A DNA stretch of 64,000 nucleotides from Agapetus fuscipes (GCA_951799405.1 OX637334.1:3224001-3288000), one strand, 5' to 3'; positions 40,940-51,981 are shown, counted from the first letter of the stretch. A program made the numbers and translations. Notes: a model not told the origin generated them from the sequence alone.

Positions 40940-41920
40940 TTTACCTAATTAAATAAATTTCTTGAAAATAGTTTTTTCCGTATTTACTGAAAAATTATTT
41001 GCATTTTTAAAAAATGGCCCAATACTGCATTAAACAATGTATAGTTCTGTAACTAAAAATAAGTTTTTTCCAAAATATAGCACACACAAAGAAAAAGGTA
41101 AAAATGTGAAAAAAACGCGTTTATTTGTAAAAAAATTGTGGTGACATTTTTTAAGTTATATATTTTGTTTAAACTTTATAATTAGGATAAAAAAATAATA
41201 AACACGCTTGATTTTTTTAATTACTGTTATTCTCTTGCTAAGACGTGTAAGAAATAAAAAGGGGACATTTACGGTAAAGAGTGCTCTTAAAAGATAAAAA
41301 TCAAAACAATTTTGTTGAAAACAAGCTAAAGATGCAAACGACACCAGTCGTTGAATTTTAATATCCCCGCCGTAATCGAAAACAAAATTGCTTTTATTTT
41401 TGTATTTTTATATTGAAGAAAATTTGGACATTGGACAGCCAAGCATGTTCAATATGTATTGGAATTAATAAACCTAGCCCCAGTGTGTGTTAAAGTAACA
41501 TATATGTATAAAGGCGCTGAGCAATGAACAAGGAAATAGCTGGCGCCCATGGGAAAACCCCGGTATAGAAAAGACCTCCAATTGCAGGAATAAACGTCGT
41601 ATAAAGATTCAGCTTTATTTGTATGGGCCCTTTGCTTTATTACGGGCACTCTGGACCTTAACCCGAGTATAAACAAAGTACAGTTTTACAAAAAACGATC
41701 GAAGACTGATACCTTCACAAGAGGCGCTGCTTAAGTTTTCATGAAGTAACGTAAAACGATATACTTGGAGTATTGGGCGAGTTCGTACAATGGTGGCTAT
41801 TCCTAGTTCATGAATACTCAATCAGTAAGGCAGTGAGGAAATGCAAACATGAATATAGACAATCTACAATCTATTTATTGTTATATATTTAGTGAAAGAA
41901 TAAGGGAAAAAAGACAGCGG
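40940..41920. other. unassigned interval
   Basis: AT-rich; minus-strand frames of 62-75 codons are unsupported. Confidence 0.45.
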
Positions 41921-41924
41921 ATCT

Positions 41925-42165
41925 CTAATCTAATCTAATCTAAGTTGCAAAGATATGTTACATTGGGAATTCACATTACGTAACATGCATTCTCATGCGC
42001 ATGCCGCATGTGAACCTACAATATAAAAAACAAATTTCAAATGGACATACACCCTCCAACTCTTGCCGACCTTCCCTGAAATAGGGGTGACATTAGCAAA
42101 GTGAACCATTTTCTACAGCATGGGTGGTCAGCCGCATACCAACCTATAAGTCAAGGAATATATAC
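41925..42165 (-). repeat. family A tail repeat, full length
   Basis: (CTAAT)n tail, GTGAACCTACAATATAAAAA, and head CATACCAACCTATAAGTCAA; ATTAG subfamily. Confidence 0.85.
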
Positions 42166-42900
42166 AACAAATCTTATTCATGATATTGTTACGAATATGA
42201 AGTTGTGTGTTGTGTTTTTCTGTGTGGGCTAATAATAAAGCCTGTGAAGTCTCTCTTAAAAATAAATAGATGTTACGTACTTATAAGGATAATAATGTGT
42301 TCGAGATTGCTAGGTAGAATGTTCTGGCAAAATCTAGCAAATAGCAATTCTTCATGTCTCGAGAATCATTTTTATTCTTACTTAAAATAAGTACCAAAGC
42401 TCCTGTAGGGTCAGAAATCAACCAACCGTTGTATTGTGCTAGTGCAAAGTTACTGAAACCGCATGAAGTTTCTTCGAATTCAAAGATCTGTTTTCTGTAT
42501 GCTTCATTCCTATTGTGACATTAAAAAACGTGATTGTTTTTTTACAGCTTTACACAAGTGCTTTGAACAAAGTTGGACCATGGACTCCTCTCTCTCTTTG
42601 TGTGTGTCTCCCAGGTCCATAACACTGCATAATTGAAACAAGTTTGACAAGTGTCCTGCGTACGCAGCGCCTGAGACAAATTCTCTAGCGCATGGGAGGA
42701 GGGAACAGTTTACTGCTGCAGTAACACTTGCATACATTATTCAGGATAGAGGACGCCGGTCGAGAAGAGACATTCAAAAACTTATGAGACGACATCAAAA
42801 CGAAGTGCACATTGCGCAAGCCTACTGGCATTACTAGATACAGTATCTACAGCTGTGCATGTTGCTCACAGCTTTACAGAAAAAAAATTGAAGTCACTAG
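42165..42900. other. unassigned interval
   Basis: Starts ATTGTTACGAATATGAAG, resembling the start of the LTR-like repeats at 54883 and 55926, but no further match. No gene seen. Confidence 0.35.
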
Positions 42901-43115
42901 GAAGGTCAAGGGTGGTATCGACACTAAAGTCGGTTCGATCCCTGCCTACGTCATGTCTTCTTCAGCCCTGGTTCTACAAATATCATTGGGTTATTATTAA
43001 TTCATAATTCATAAAAAATATTAAGTAATGAATTATTATTTTGATAATATGAATACCTGTTTCTAGCCTGGTAATAATAGGTTGATGAATTGCATTTCTG
43101 TTCACAAATCTAAAA
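42900..43115 (+). repeat. SINE D, 3' two-thirds
   Basis: GTCGGTTCGATCCCTGCC B box, AATTCATAATTCATAA body, GTTGATGAATTGCATTTCTG tail. Confidence 0.6.
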
Positions 43116-43499
43116 AACATGTACACTGATAGTTTACGTTTATTTCTGTTAGTTCATACATATCCTCATATTTTTCTTTTTATTTCTACAATATTTTTTT
43201 TCAACACTATTTTGCATTTGAATTAAATAAAGAAAAAAATCATGTAACATTTACAATTTTATTTGTGACCTATGAGCTGGTGTTACCGAAAAGCTTCAGT
43301 CGACTTTTAAAACTACTCGAATTTGTGTACTCACAATATTTACGTACCTTTTTTTTTTTTAGTTTGTGTTCAATATTATACCGGATCTACTATCTTAAAA
43401 AAAATACCAAAATTGTCAATTTTCTGTTTAACAGGATTAGAAATATAATATCTCCCTACATTTCCAATTCAATGTCTACTATTTGTGGAAAATATAAAA

Positions 43500-43770
43500 A
43501 TGCAAGAGAATTCTATCGAAGCGTGAAAGGTAAAAGCAATCACCCTCCTCCTTCTCTCCCATCTACCTCTCACCACCCTCTGTGCCTGCAGGTATTGTCT
43601 TTAAGGGGGGAGACGGTTTTTTGTGTAATTTTTCACGGCAGAGTATTATTAAGGAGCTCTCAATCATCGATAAGTGAATAAGAGAGAGCCGCGTCCGTCT
43701 CGCTCTACTTGGCGCATTAATAAACGCAGCGAGCGCTGAACCATCGGATGATGCAGGAGACACGGACAAA
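43500..43770. other. single-copy island
   Basis: GC-richer block with a C-rich start and GCCGCGTCCGTCTCGCTC. No gene domain in frames on either strand. Confidence 0.25.
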
Positions 43771-43965
43771 AAAGGAGTTTAAACCAAAAAAAAATTGCGA
43801 AAAAAATACACAATTGAACAGGAGTTTTAATGAGAAAGTATATACTTTTAACACAGAGTTTGATTTGAATAAGTTGAGCGTTTATTTCACTTCAAGTGCA
43901 TTTGACTCGGTTACGTCATTTTCAAGAGGACACTGCTACACAATTGACAAGACAAAAAACATAAA

Positions 43966-44085
43966 GAAATAAAAACCCAAATCTCAAATGGACATACACC
44001 CTGCAATTCTGCCGTCCTTCCCTGGAACAGGGGTGACATTGGCAAAATGAACCATTTTTACAGCATGGGTGGTCAAGGAACATAC
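43966..44085 (-). repeat. family A tail repeat, head half
   Basis: CCAAATCTCAAATGGACATA, ACCATTTTTACAGCATGGGT then GGTCAAGGAACATACACAAC; small deletion in the head. Confidence 0.7.
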
Positions 44086-44274
44086 ACAACAAATTACATT
44101 TTTGGAATAAACAAATAATAGCATGCATAAACATTAAAAACAAGTACAAAATATACAATTATAATTATAAATTTAAATGACTTAAAAGCAAACTAAAAAA
44201 AATAATAAAACACATTGTTTATTACCGTTAAGTCATTTTAGCTTTCCGCCCCATTGCTTTCATGTAAGTGAGTC

Positions 44275-44525
44275 TGTAGGTGTGCTACGCCTCCCTGCTA
44301 CGCCAGGAGGGCTCCCAGCCTCTACGCCTCTACGCAGATCGGTACAGATGTATAGAGGAAGTCATTTCCCCTGGCGATCTCACGGCGAACACAAATGGGA
44401 ACCTGTCTGAAGGAAAAATGAAAAATATTGTGATAAAATACTGCACCTTAAAAGCGGCGCCTTAATGAAAGCCAGACGGCGTAGACAGCGCCTTAATCAT
44501 AACACGAAGTACCTGCTACGATAAT
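44275..44525. other. CTACGC/GCGTAG word cluster 5
   Basis: CTACGC at about 44283, 44297, 44322 and 44329, GCGTAG at about 44480, CTACGA at about 44515, in a GC-rich non-repetitive block. Confidence 0.45.
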
Positions 44526-44819
44526 ATACCACACCTTAAAAGCTCTCAATCGATTACCATGGTAATAGTAGTATACGAGTATAGTGGTAATCGATTCACC
44601 GGTAAATATAAATAATATTTATTTTTGTTAGGGTTTGGTGGTTCACACTCTGAAAGTCCATTGTATATATTTTTGTAAAAAACACACACAGTTTTAATTC
44701 ACTTTCTATTATTTATTTCATATGCTTCTAAAATAAAAAATAGCTTACAAAAACTAGCATATAAAATAAGAAATATTAAGTGATTTGAAACTGTGAAACT
44801 TTTTTCCAAAAATAAATAA

Positions 44820-44965
44820 TCAATAATCTATAATCTAAGCTGCAGAGATATGTTAGCATTTAAGGCTTACTCGTATATTAAATACATGCTCACAGACAGG
44901 CACATGTAGATTCGCGCTTACAAAATGTGCATACAAATAAAAAAAAACCTCACAAGAACACTGTT
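44820..44965 (-). repeat. family A 3' half
   Basis: ATCTATAATCTAAGCTGCAG tail to ACAAATAAAAAAAAACCTCA. Confidence 0.6.
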
Positions 44966-44984
44966 AACTAAATATAATCTGGAT

Positions 44985-45178
44985 CTAAATCTAAGTTGCA
45001 AAGATATATATCATTTGAGATTCATAATAAAATGCATTCCCACAAGCAGACACGTAAAAGTTTGCGCTAACACATGCCGTATGTGGACCTACAATATAAA
45101 AACCCAATCTCAAATGAACATAAGCCCTGCAACTCTAGCCGACCGTCGCTGAAACAGGGGTGATATTAGCAAAAATCC
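44985..45178 (-). repeat. family A tail repeat, truncated head
   Basis: AAATCTAAGTTGCAAAGATA to CTGAAACAGGGGTGATATTA. Confidence 0.7.
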
Positions 45179-45300
45179 TTCCCGGTATTTTATTTTGGGT
45201 TTGAAATAAACACCGAAACGGGAAATTTTTTCTGACACCCTCGGTGGAATTTGAGCCCGATATTTCGGCATTCACTCTACCAACTAAGCTATCCACCCGA
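45176..45300 (-). repeat. SINE C head half
   Basis: CCGGTATTTTATTTTGGGTT, AACACCGAAACGGGAA and CTACCAACTAAGCTATCC. Confidence 0.7.
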
Positions 45301-45373
45301 ATGTATAGGATAAATAATAGTATTGCTTTCCTTTTTCAATACTATTTACATATTAAATTGTTGTTCCCTGAAG

Positions 45374-45556
45374 AATAGAGGCTGACCCTCATGCTGTACA
45401 AACTTGGTTCGATTTTGCCAATTTCATCACAGTTTCAGGGAAGCATGGCAGTAGTTGCAAGGTGTATGTTCATGTGATGTTTTTTTAAGTGCACATGCAT
45501 CATGTGTAAGCTCCAACTTACATGCGTCTGCCTGTCGGTGTCCATTGAATATACTC
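45374..45556 (+). repeat. family A tail repeat, diverged
   Basis: GAGGCTGACCCTCATGCTGT, ACAGTTTCAGGGAAGCATGG, TTGCAAGGTGTATGTTCATG; runs into the next SINE C. Confidence 0.65.
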
Positions 45557-45812
45557 GTAAGTGGCGAGTTGAACCTATTTAATTTTACAGGTAATGGGGC
45601 CGGCCTTACGCAAACCACTTCAGTTGAAGTGGGGGTTTTCCAGCTCCTGAGAGAACTGTGAAGGCTGTGTAAACCTTGCTGTATTTTATTATGGGGTTTG
45701 AAATAAACACCGAAACGGGAAATCATTTCTGATACCCTCGTTGGGATTCGAACCCGAGCTCACGGAATAGAATGCAAGCACTTTACCAACTGAGCTATCG
45801 ACCGGCAGCCTT
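45557..45812 (-). repeat. SINE C
   Basis: GGCGAGTTGAACCTATTTAA (tail side) to GGGATTCGAACCCGAGCTC (B box) and ACTGAGCTATCGACCGG (A box). Confidence 0.78.
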
Positions 45813-46437
45813 AGATAGTTTTGTTTCTTACATTTCAGTTTATAGATATAACTTCTTATCGGAATGTTTGTATACGCGTATCTCGATTGTGTCAATATCT
45901 TAAATGGCATCGATTCCTCTGCACACAAGTCTCTCCCCCACACAATTTCTATGAATATTTTAGGAAGTGCACTTACCCCAGTCGGTGCATGTGTGCAGTG
46001 CACATTATGCAGTTAGGTATATAAGTTGACAGTACCTGCATACATGTGTGTAGTGTGTTTTGTTAGACCGGCACACACCGCTGGTGGGATAAAGCTCCCC
46101 TTGTAGAGATAACAATCACGCGATAGAGTGGTGATACCGCTCAACTAAGAACTTAATCCGCTTATGATGTTTGTATAATGATAATAAAAACGTGTTTTTT
46201 TATTATCTCTTACTGTGCATTTATTTTTATTTACTCTTTTGATTATTTTTTTTTTTTAAAGTGTTGTGTTTTCTTTTACATTCTTTTTTTACAGAAAAAA
46301 AATAGTTTCAATAAGTTTCCGCTGAACTATTTAATGAATTCCATCTAATTGAATGTAATATTGTTTCCTTATTTTCAGTAAAAATATACGTATATAGCTA
46401 TGCACCTGTAAATGTAAATAAAAATATTCCCTCGCTT

Positions 46438-46486
46438 AAAAGTTGATACGAGACTGACCACAAATACTGTACAAAATATAAAAATT
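46438..46486 (+). repeat. family A head scrap
   Basis: AGTTGATACGAGACTGACCA and ATACTGTACAAAAT only. Confidence 0.4.
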
Positions 46487-46530
46487 AATCAATATGAAAC
46501 TTCACAGTGTTAAGACACAATAATTGTGTC

Positions 46531-46756
46531 AGTGGCGAAGGGTGCCATACAACTCGATTCCCATCGGCTTCCCTTTTAAAATGAGGCAACAAAGTAGTTA
46601 TAAGATATAGGCATTAAGTAAACAAATACATTTAAAACCGAAGTAACAATTCGTATTTTTCCCCATTGAAACCATGCAGTCTACTTTATTATCATTTTTG
46701 CCTCATTTCAAAAGGGAAACCGATGGGAATCGAGTTGTATGGCACCCTTCGCCACT
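46531..46756. mobile_element. 226-bp hairpin MITE
   Basis: About 58-bp inverted ends starting AGTGGCGAAGGGTGCCATAC with two mismatches. AT-rich centre. A related scrap (AAGCCGATGGGAGTCGTGTT) lies at 63350. Confidence 0.7.
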
Positions 46757-46764
46757 CAGACAAA

Positions 46765-47028
46765 CCATCTATAATCTATAATCTATAATCTAAGTTGCAA
46801 GAATATATTCATTCAAAGCTCTCAGATGTATGCCCACAAACAAACACGTGTAGTTCGCGCTTACAAATGCTGATTGTGTACTTACAAATAAAATCCAAAC
46901 CTCAAATGAACATAAGCCCTGCAACTCTTGCCGACATTCCCTGAAACAGGGGTGACATTGGCAAAGTGAACCACTTTTTACAGTATGGGTGGTCAGCCTC
47001 ATACCAACCTATAAGTCAAGGAATAAAA
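46765..47028 (-). repeat. family A tail repeat, full length
   Basis: (CTATAAT)n tail to ACCAACCTATAAGTCAAGGA. Confidence 0.85.
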
Positions 47029-47057
47029 AAATATACAAAATATAAATAAATATAACG

Positions 47058-47285
47058 TAAAAAATGTTTCACTTTACCAATGTTACCCTGTTTCAGGGAA
47101 AGTCGGCAAATGTTGACGGGTTAATGTTCATTTGTGGTTTGGATTTTAATTAGTAAGTACACATGCAGAATTTGTAAGCGCGAACTTACGCGTATCTTTT
47201 TGTGGGCATGCATTTCATTTGAATCTTAAATGTTAACATCTCTTTGTGACTTAGATTACAGATTGTAGAGATTATTATAGTGAAT
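47058..47285 (+). repeat. family A tail repeat, diverged
   Basis: ATGTTTCACTTTACCAATGT to CTTTGTGACTTAGATTACAG. Confidence 0.7.
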
Positions 47286-47369
47286 GCCTAGTCCTATCCC
47301 CCACACTATGAGGTAGTGATCATAAAAATCATGGCCTCAATGTGAGCTCTCTCCCGGATTATGTTTTTA

Positions 47370-47720
47370 ATAAAGACATTTGATACATCGCCTCTCCCTG
47401 CTGGTCCCCTGCCGTAATGATTCCCTCAGGAGCTGCCGGGAGACCAGCTCCTCCTCCTACTCCACTCCTGATCTTCCTCCTTCCACTCCTCGCCCGGCAG
47501 ACAATGTGACTCATCTCCTGCAGCCGCCACCTCGCTTATTGTATGGGAATTCTGCTTTGATAACAAACAGGGGGAGTTGGCTAAGACACATCAATCCATC
47601 AGCGTTTATTATGCGAGAGTAATTGCGAAGTATTATTTCTTTGCGAATTATATCTGCTCATGGATTTATTACTCTCTTTTCTGTCCCTCTTTGCTTCTCT
47701 CTCTTTCTTAAAATGGACGA
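47370..47720. other. single-copy island
   Basis: CTCCTCCTACTCC pyrimidine-rich part, then TTTATTATGCGAGAGTAATTG with homeodomain-like words. The 80-codon plus frame has no domain. Confidence 0.3.
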
Positions 47721-47876
47721 GAAAGAATTCAGAATGATGGCTTAGATACAGTTTAAGAAAGTTGGTCTAACTCCAGAATTACAAAAAGGATGATATTCAA
47801 AAGAAGATATAAAATGCATTCAAAACCAACTCTCACATTATCGTGTTTTACATCAAAGCCTTTTAGCTCAAATTGT

Positions 47877-47994
47877 GTCAACGACGTCAACGACGTTAGA
47901 AGCACCGGTTCCCATAGATCACCGAAGTTAAGCAACATTGGGCGTGGTCAGTGCTTGGATGGGTAACCGCTCAGGTACACCGCGTGTCGTTGGC
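47877..47994 (+). pseudogene. 5S rRNA-like unit (SINE3-type head or 5S pseudogene)
   Basis: 118 nt aligned end to end with arthropod 5S rRNA: terminal helix GTCAACGAC/GTCGTTGGC, the conserved TCACCGAAGTTAAGCAAC, internal control elements, and GTGCTTGGATGGGTAACCGC. No T-run terminator follows; after four bases comes a SINE B head. Either a 5S pseudogene hit by a SINE or a 5S-tRNA chimeric SINE. Confidence 0.8.
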
Positions 47995-47997
47995 ATC

Positions 47998-48225
47998 TTG
48001 GACCGGTCCGTAGTGGCAACACTTCGGACTCGTAAAATGGAAGGTTGTGGATTCGGATCCCGGCGGAGCACAAAAATATACCATTTATATTTCGAATGTG
48101 CTCTTCGCTGGGTTGAAAAATTCATACACCTTTACCAATGACCGGTCACCAAAGGTCCATCCAGCCTTACAGCAACTGGGTCTTGCTTGAGTATTGGCGC
48201 TTTGTAGCGACGACCAAGCTCGTAC
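47998..48225 (+). repeat. SINE B following the 5S unit
   Basis: GACCGGTCCGTAGTGGCAAC, GTGGATTCGGATCCCGGCGG, GTGCTCTTCGCTGGGTTGAA to AGCGACGACCAAGCTCGT. The A box is slightly deleted. Confidence 0.8.
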
Positions 48226-48326
48226 ACCTCTGCGGCACTACAACAAGTGTCATAGACCCCCAGAGTCTTTAGAATCTAGGGAGTCTCCCGCACAGGATTT
48301 CTTAAAAAAAAAAAAAAAACGATTCT

Positions 48327-48397
48327 TAAGACCATTTCATTGAAAGGTTATCTTTGAATCAATTGATAAGCCAAACAAGCACTTAGGGGAGGGAATG
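48327..48397 (+). repeat. 70-bp dispersed motif, copy 1
   Basis: TTTCATTGAAAGGTTATCTT and GATAAGCCAAACAAGCACTT; repeated at 54566-54636. Confidence 0.55.
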
Positions 48398-48469
48398 GCA
48401 AAATATCAACATACGTCCCATAGGCAAAAGATTTGTGGCCTCACACGTCCTGGCAGACATGTAAAAATA

Positions 48470-48730
48470 ATAATAATATAAGAATGATGATCTGCGAGCT
48501 TGGCTGTTGCCATAAAAAGTACAATTCCTTAGCAAGACCCAGTAATTGCTGTAGGGCTGCATGGACCTTGATGACCGGTCTTTGGTAAAGATGTATGAAT
48601 TTTTCAACCCAGCGAAGAGCATATATTGGAAAACATTAATGGTATTTTTTGTGCTCCACCGGGATTCGAACCCACAACCTTCCATCTACCAAAGTCCAAA
48701 GAGTCAACGACTACAATGCGGACCGGTCTA
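48470..48730 (-). repeat. SINE B
   Basis: TCTGCGAGCTTGGCTGTTGC, CAGCGAAGAGCATATATTGG, GGGATTCGAACCCACAAC. Confidence 0.78.
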
Positions 48731-48831
48731 ATCCTAATTACTACCAAAAATGTATGGGTTTGTCTATTGACAATGTAAGATTCATTTTAAATTTATAATG
48801 GAAAAATAAAACACAAAAATTTTTACACTAT

Positions 48832-49085
48832 AAATCTATAAATCTATAATCTAAGTTGCAAGGATATATTCATTTAAAGCTCTCAGATGTATGCCCACAA
48901 ACCAACAAGTGTAGTTCGCGCTTACAAATGCTGAATGTGTACTTACAAATAAAATCCAAACCTCAAATGAACATAAGCCCCACAACTTTTGCCGACCTTC
49001 CCTGAAACAGGGGTGACATTGGCAAAGTGAACCATTTTTTACAGTATGGGTGGTCAGCCTCATACCAACCTATAAGTCAAGGAAT
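48832..49085 (-). repeat. family A tail repeat, full length
   Basis: TCTATAATCTAAGTTGCAAG to ACCTATAAGTCAAGGAATAT; continues directly into an RTE 3' end. Confidence 0.85.
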
Positions 49086-49300
49086 ATGAATAATAAATTA
49101 CATTTAAATATAAAAAAGAACAAAACCTTACAAAGAAATCTATACACAAAAAGTCGAAAATTTCCTATGCAAAAAATGTAGCAAATGAATACACCAACAT
49201 TAGAAATCAACATTGCAGATTAGCCGCCACTTCTTCCTGTCCTTGCATACTTCTTTCATTTCATCCAGAGTCATAACACGAGTTGATTTATTTCCTCGAG
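49086..49300 (-). pseudogene. RTE LINE 3' end
   Basis: Reverse strand: coding end MTLDEMKEVCKDRKKW at about 49225-49275, a 3' UTR with TTTCTTTGTAAGGTTTTGTT, then family A. Matches 57545-57770 closely. Confidence 0.7.
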
Positions 49301-49714
49301 CGCTTTCGATTTAATCGCATCATAATCTTGAGAAAACTATTTAGTGTGTAAGTAGAAAATAACATCTTGAATACTTCAGAATGTCGTGTTTTGTATTCCC
49401 CACCTCAGCACACAGAGTGGTCTAACCTTCCATTGTCAGTCACGATTGTCCTACCTTATCCCATCTTTCAGGATTTATCTCCCCCACCCTCATTCAGGAC
49501 GTGAGCTGTGTAAGGTAATAAGCCGTGAGCTGTACTCGAGTATAAAGCATTGCATAAGCCTCACCTCGATCGCGTAAATAAAAAAAATGTATGAAAACTA
49601 AATCACTCAATAAGAGTGCTGTTATATTTTGCATGCATGTTTTTATTTACGTAATCGAGGAGAGCAAACGTTATGTTGTATACTCGTGGTGCAGGTCTCT
49701 GCATTACCGACGGT

Positions 49715-50510
49715 GACAGGTTAAAACGGCACAGTGACAAAACGACACATGAAATAATTAAACATGACATAACGACACATGATAGAACGACACATGACAG
49801 AACGACACATGAGAGAATAACACATGACAGAACATCACAATGACATGACAGTATATCACATGATAAAACATTACTATGACAAAACAACACGGAAAATACA
49901 TCCCTATAACAAAACATTACGTGATTAACCATCACATATCTAAAACAGAACATACCATAAACGGCACATGAAACCGTTTTGTATTGTGATATTTTATGAT
50001 TTTGATATACTTTCCTGTAGTTTTTTGTCGTAGTGATATTTTGTCATGTGATGTACCTACTGTCATTGTGATGCTCTGCCGTGTGTCGTTCTTTTACGTG
50101 TGTTCTGTCATGTTTTGTTCTGTCAAGTGTCGTTTTGTCATCTATCGTTTTGTCATGTGTCGGTATGTTATGTGTCATTCTGTCATTGCGATGCTCTGCC
50201 GTGTGTCGTTCTTTTACGTGTTTTCTGTCATGTTTTGCTCTGTCACGTGTCGTTTTGTCATGTGTCGTTCTGTCATGTGTCATTCTGTCATTGCGATGCT
50301 CTGCCGTGTGTCGTTCTTTTACGTGTGCTCTGTCATGGTTTGTTCTGTGACGTGTCTTTTTGTCATGTGTCGTTTTGTCATGTGTCGTTTTGTCATGTGT
50401 CGTTTTGTCATGAGCCGTTTTGTCACGTGTCGTTTTTTCATGTGCCGTTATGTCATGTGTCATCATGTCATGCGTCGATCTGCTACTGTGTCGTTCTACC
50501 ATGGAACCGT
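49715..50510. repeat. inverted minisatellite pair, TGTCATGTGTCGTT type (2)
   Basis: Left arm 49725-49990 consists of ACGACACATGACAGA-like units. Right arm 50040-50500 consists of roughly 15-bp TTTTGTCATGTGTCG units and a higher-order unit of about 108-120 bp (GCGATGCTCTGCCGTGTG at about 50070, 50188 and 50296). Flanks 49630-49715 and 50510-50580 are direct repeats of each other (ATTTACGTAATC..., ATACTCGTGGTGCA...). The repetitive protein frames are artefacts. Confidence 0.8.
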
Positions 50511-50559
50511 TTCCATTTACGCAATCCTGTGGAGTTTACTTTATGCTGCATACTCGGGG

Positions 50560-50735
50560 TGCACGTCCCTGCTTGCCGACCTCCTACTGCCCGCTGCAGC
50601 GACTGTCCGGCCGCATGATTTATGGAAAATATCACATCAGAGGGGAGGCAGAGAGAGGGACGGGGAGGTGTGCAAGATTAACGCACCGGCATTTCTTTGT
50701 ACCACCCTCTAGATGGATTCTGAGGTGACGCAATT
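50560..50735. other. GC-rich single-copy island
   Basis: CTGCCCGCTGCAGCGACTGT and GGGGAGGCAGAGAGAGGG; no domain in overlapping frames. Confidence 0.3.
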
Positions 50736-50754
50736 TTAAGGGAACACTTACACT

Positions 50755-50895
50755 AACGCAAACGCAACTAAGCTACACACATAGTGTAACTTCTTGCCAT
50801 GTGGTGACTCGGGGCCTATTTATTTTTACGGGTAAGAGGGCCGGCCTCACACCAACCACTTTCAGTTGAAGTGAGGGTTTCCCAGCTCCCAGAGG
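50755..50895 (-). repeat. SINE C tail in a B/C chimera
   Basis: Reverse copy: AACGCAACTAAGCTACACAC to CCAGCTCCCAGAGGGGATG; passes straight into the SINE B head at 50896. Confidence 0.78.
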
Positions 50896-51028
50896 GGATG
50901 AATTTTTCAACCCAGCGAAGAGCAAATTTGAAAATATGAATGGTATATTTTTTGTGCTCCGCCGGGATTCGAACCCACACACCTCCATTCAGAGTCAGAA
51001 GTGTTACCACTGAACTACGGACCGGTCA
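50896..51028 (-). repeat. SINE B head in a B/C chimera
   Basis: AATTTTTCAACCCAGCGAAG, CGGGATTCGAACCCACAC, ACTACGGACCGGTC. Confidence 0.8.
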
Positions 51029-51397
51029 TTTAACATGTCACAGTAACAACAACAAAAATTAAAAAAAAAAGATTGACTATTTTACAAAGTTTATTTTAGG
51101 ATTCACAGATATTTTACATACTATCTCGCTCGACGACTCTGGTAGGTACATACTAATCTGTCTTCAAAGCATCGAGATCGCTATTTATAGGTGCATAAGG
51201 GTTACTCTGGCATTCTTCAGACCGTGCTAGAATCGTTTTATTTAGAAGCTTTGAGCGGACACCAGTGCAATCATCCAACTACCTACGTCTAGCAACACAC
51301 TCACGCAAATAAGTAAAATGACACAGACACACAATCATAAGTAAAAATACACAGATGTATAATGACACATTCATAACACTTTTATTTTTCTACAAGT

Positions 51398-51545
51398 ACC
51401 GAATGACTTCTGTTGAACCAGGATCAAAGTCATTGTCGATAGGACGCAACGCAGGCGGGGCTCGGACTTGCGATTGTCTGAATAACGCACATTCGATTAC
51501 CGACGCCTTAACCCTCGACCATAACAGCGACAAAGTTTTGTGTGG
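51398..51545 (-). repeat. SINE D head part
   Basis: Minus-strand A box ATGGTCGAGGGTTAAGGC and B box GCAAGTCCGAGCCCCGCC; class II (Leu/Ser-like) tRNA head. Confidence 0.6.
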
Positions 51546-51980
51546 TCACTAAAGTAATATTATCATTGTATTGCATGATGAATACCTGATGAGATCGGTC
51601 AGACATCCCCACAGAGGGGCGAGGCCTCACAGGGATAAAGAATTGATTCAACTTTGCGAGAATTTATTGGAATCTGCTGGACTGTTTTGTGTTTTATGAC
51701 AAAGCTACATAGAAAACTTCCCGCCCAAGTGTGTGGTGGCACATCTGCAGCCGAAATGACCACTTTACAAGTTGAAATATTACTTCGGGCCTCCCGGGAC
51801 AAACTACATGTTCAAACACAAACCGATAATTGTTGTGTGATAAAAAAAAAATACGCGAAAATCATTTTAAAGTTATATTAAATCAACATAATGTTCAGTC
51901 CCTGTTTCAAGCATTTATTTATTTATTTCAAAACAGTTTTAATCAATGCAGTTACTAGATTATAAGTACCTACATAAGAC
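51545..51980. other. unassigned interval
   Basis: No gene or repeat recognised. Confidence 0.4.
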
Positions 51981-51981
51981 A

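Noticed and set aside
42510..42737. 75-codon minus-strand frame in a GC-richer patch
   Set aside because: No domain, no codon-use support, no splice or promoter context.
43922..44158. 78-codon cysteine-rich minus frame
   Set aside because: Translation of a truncated family A copy.
46790..47002. Conserved 70-codon protein beginning MRLTTHTVK, also near 48851, 56921 and 57796
   Set aside because: It is the translation of family A copies; the frame is broken in most other copies and the sequence is a LINE tail.
47877..47994. Active 5S rRNA gene
   Set aside because: Several substitutions, no T-run terminator, immediately followed by a SINE head.
50044..50618. Highly repetitive proteins (THDKTTHDK-type and cysteine-rich CHVSFCH-type)
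   Set aside because: They are translations of the minisatellite in different frames; a period divisible by three keeps them open.
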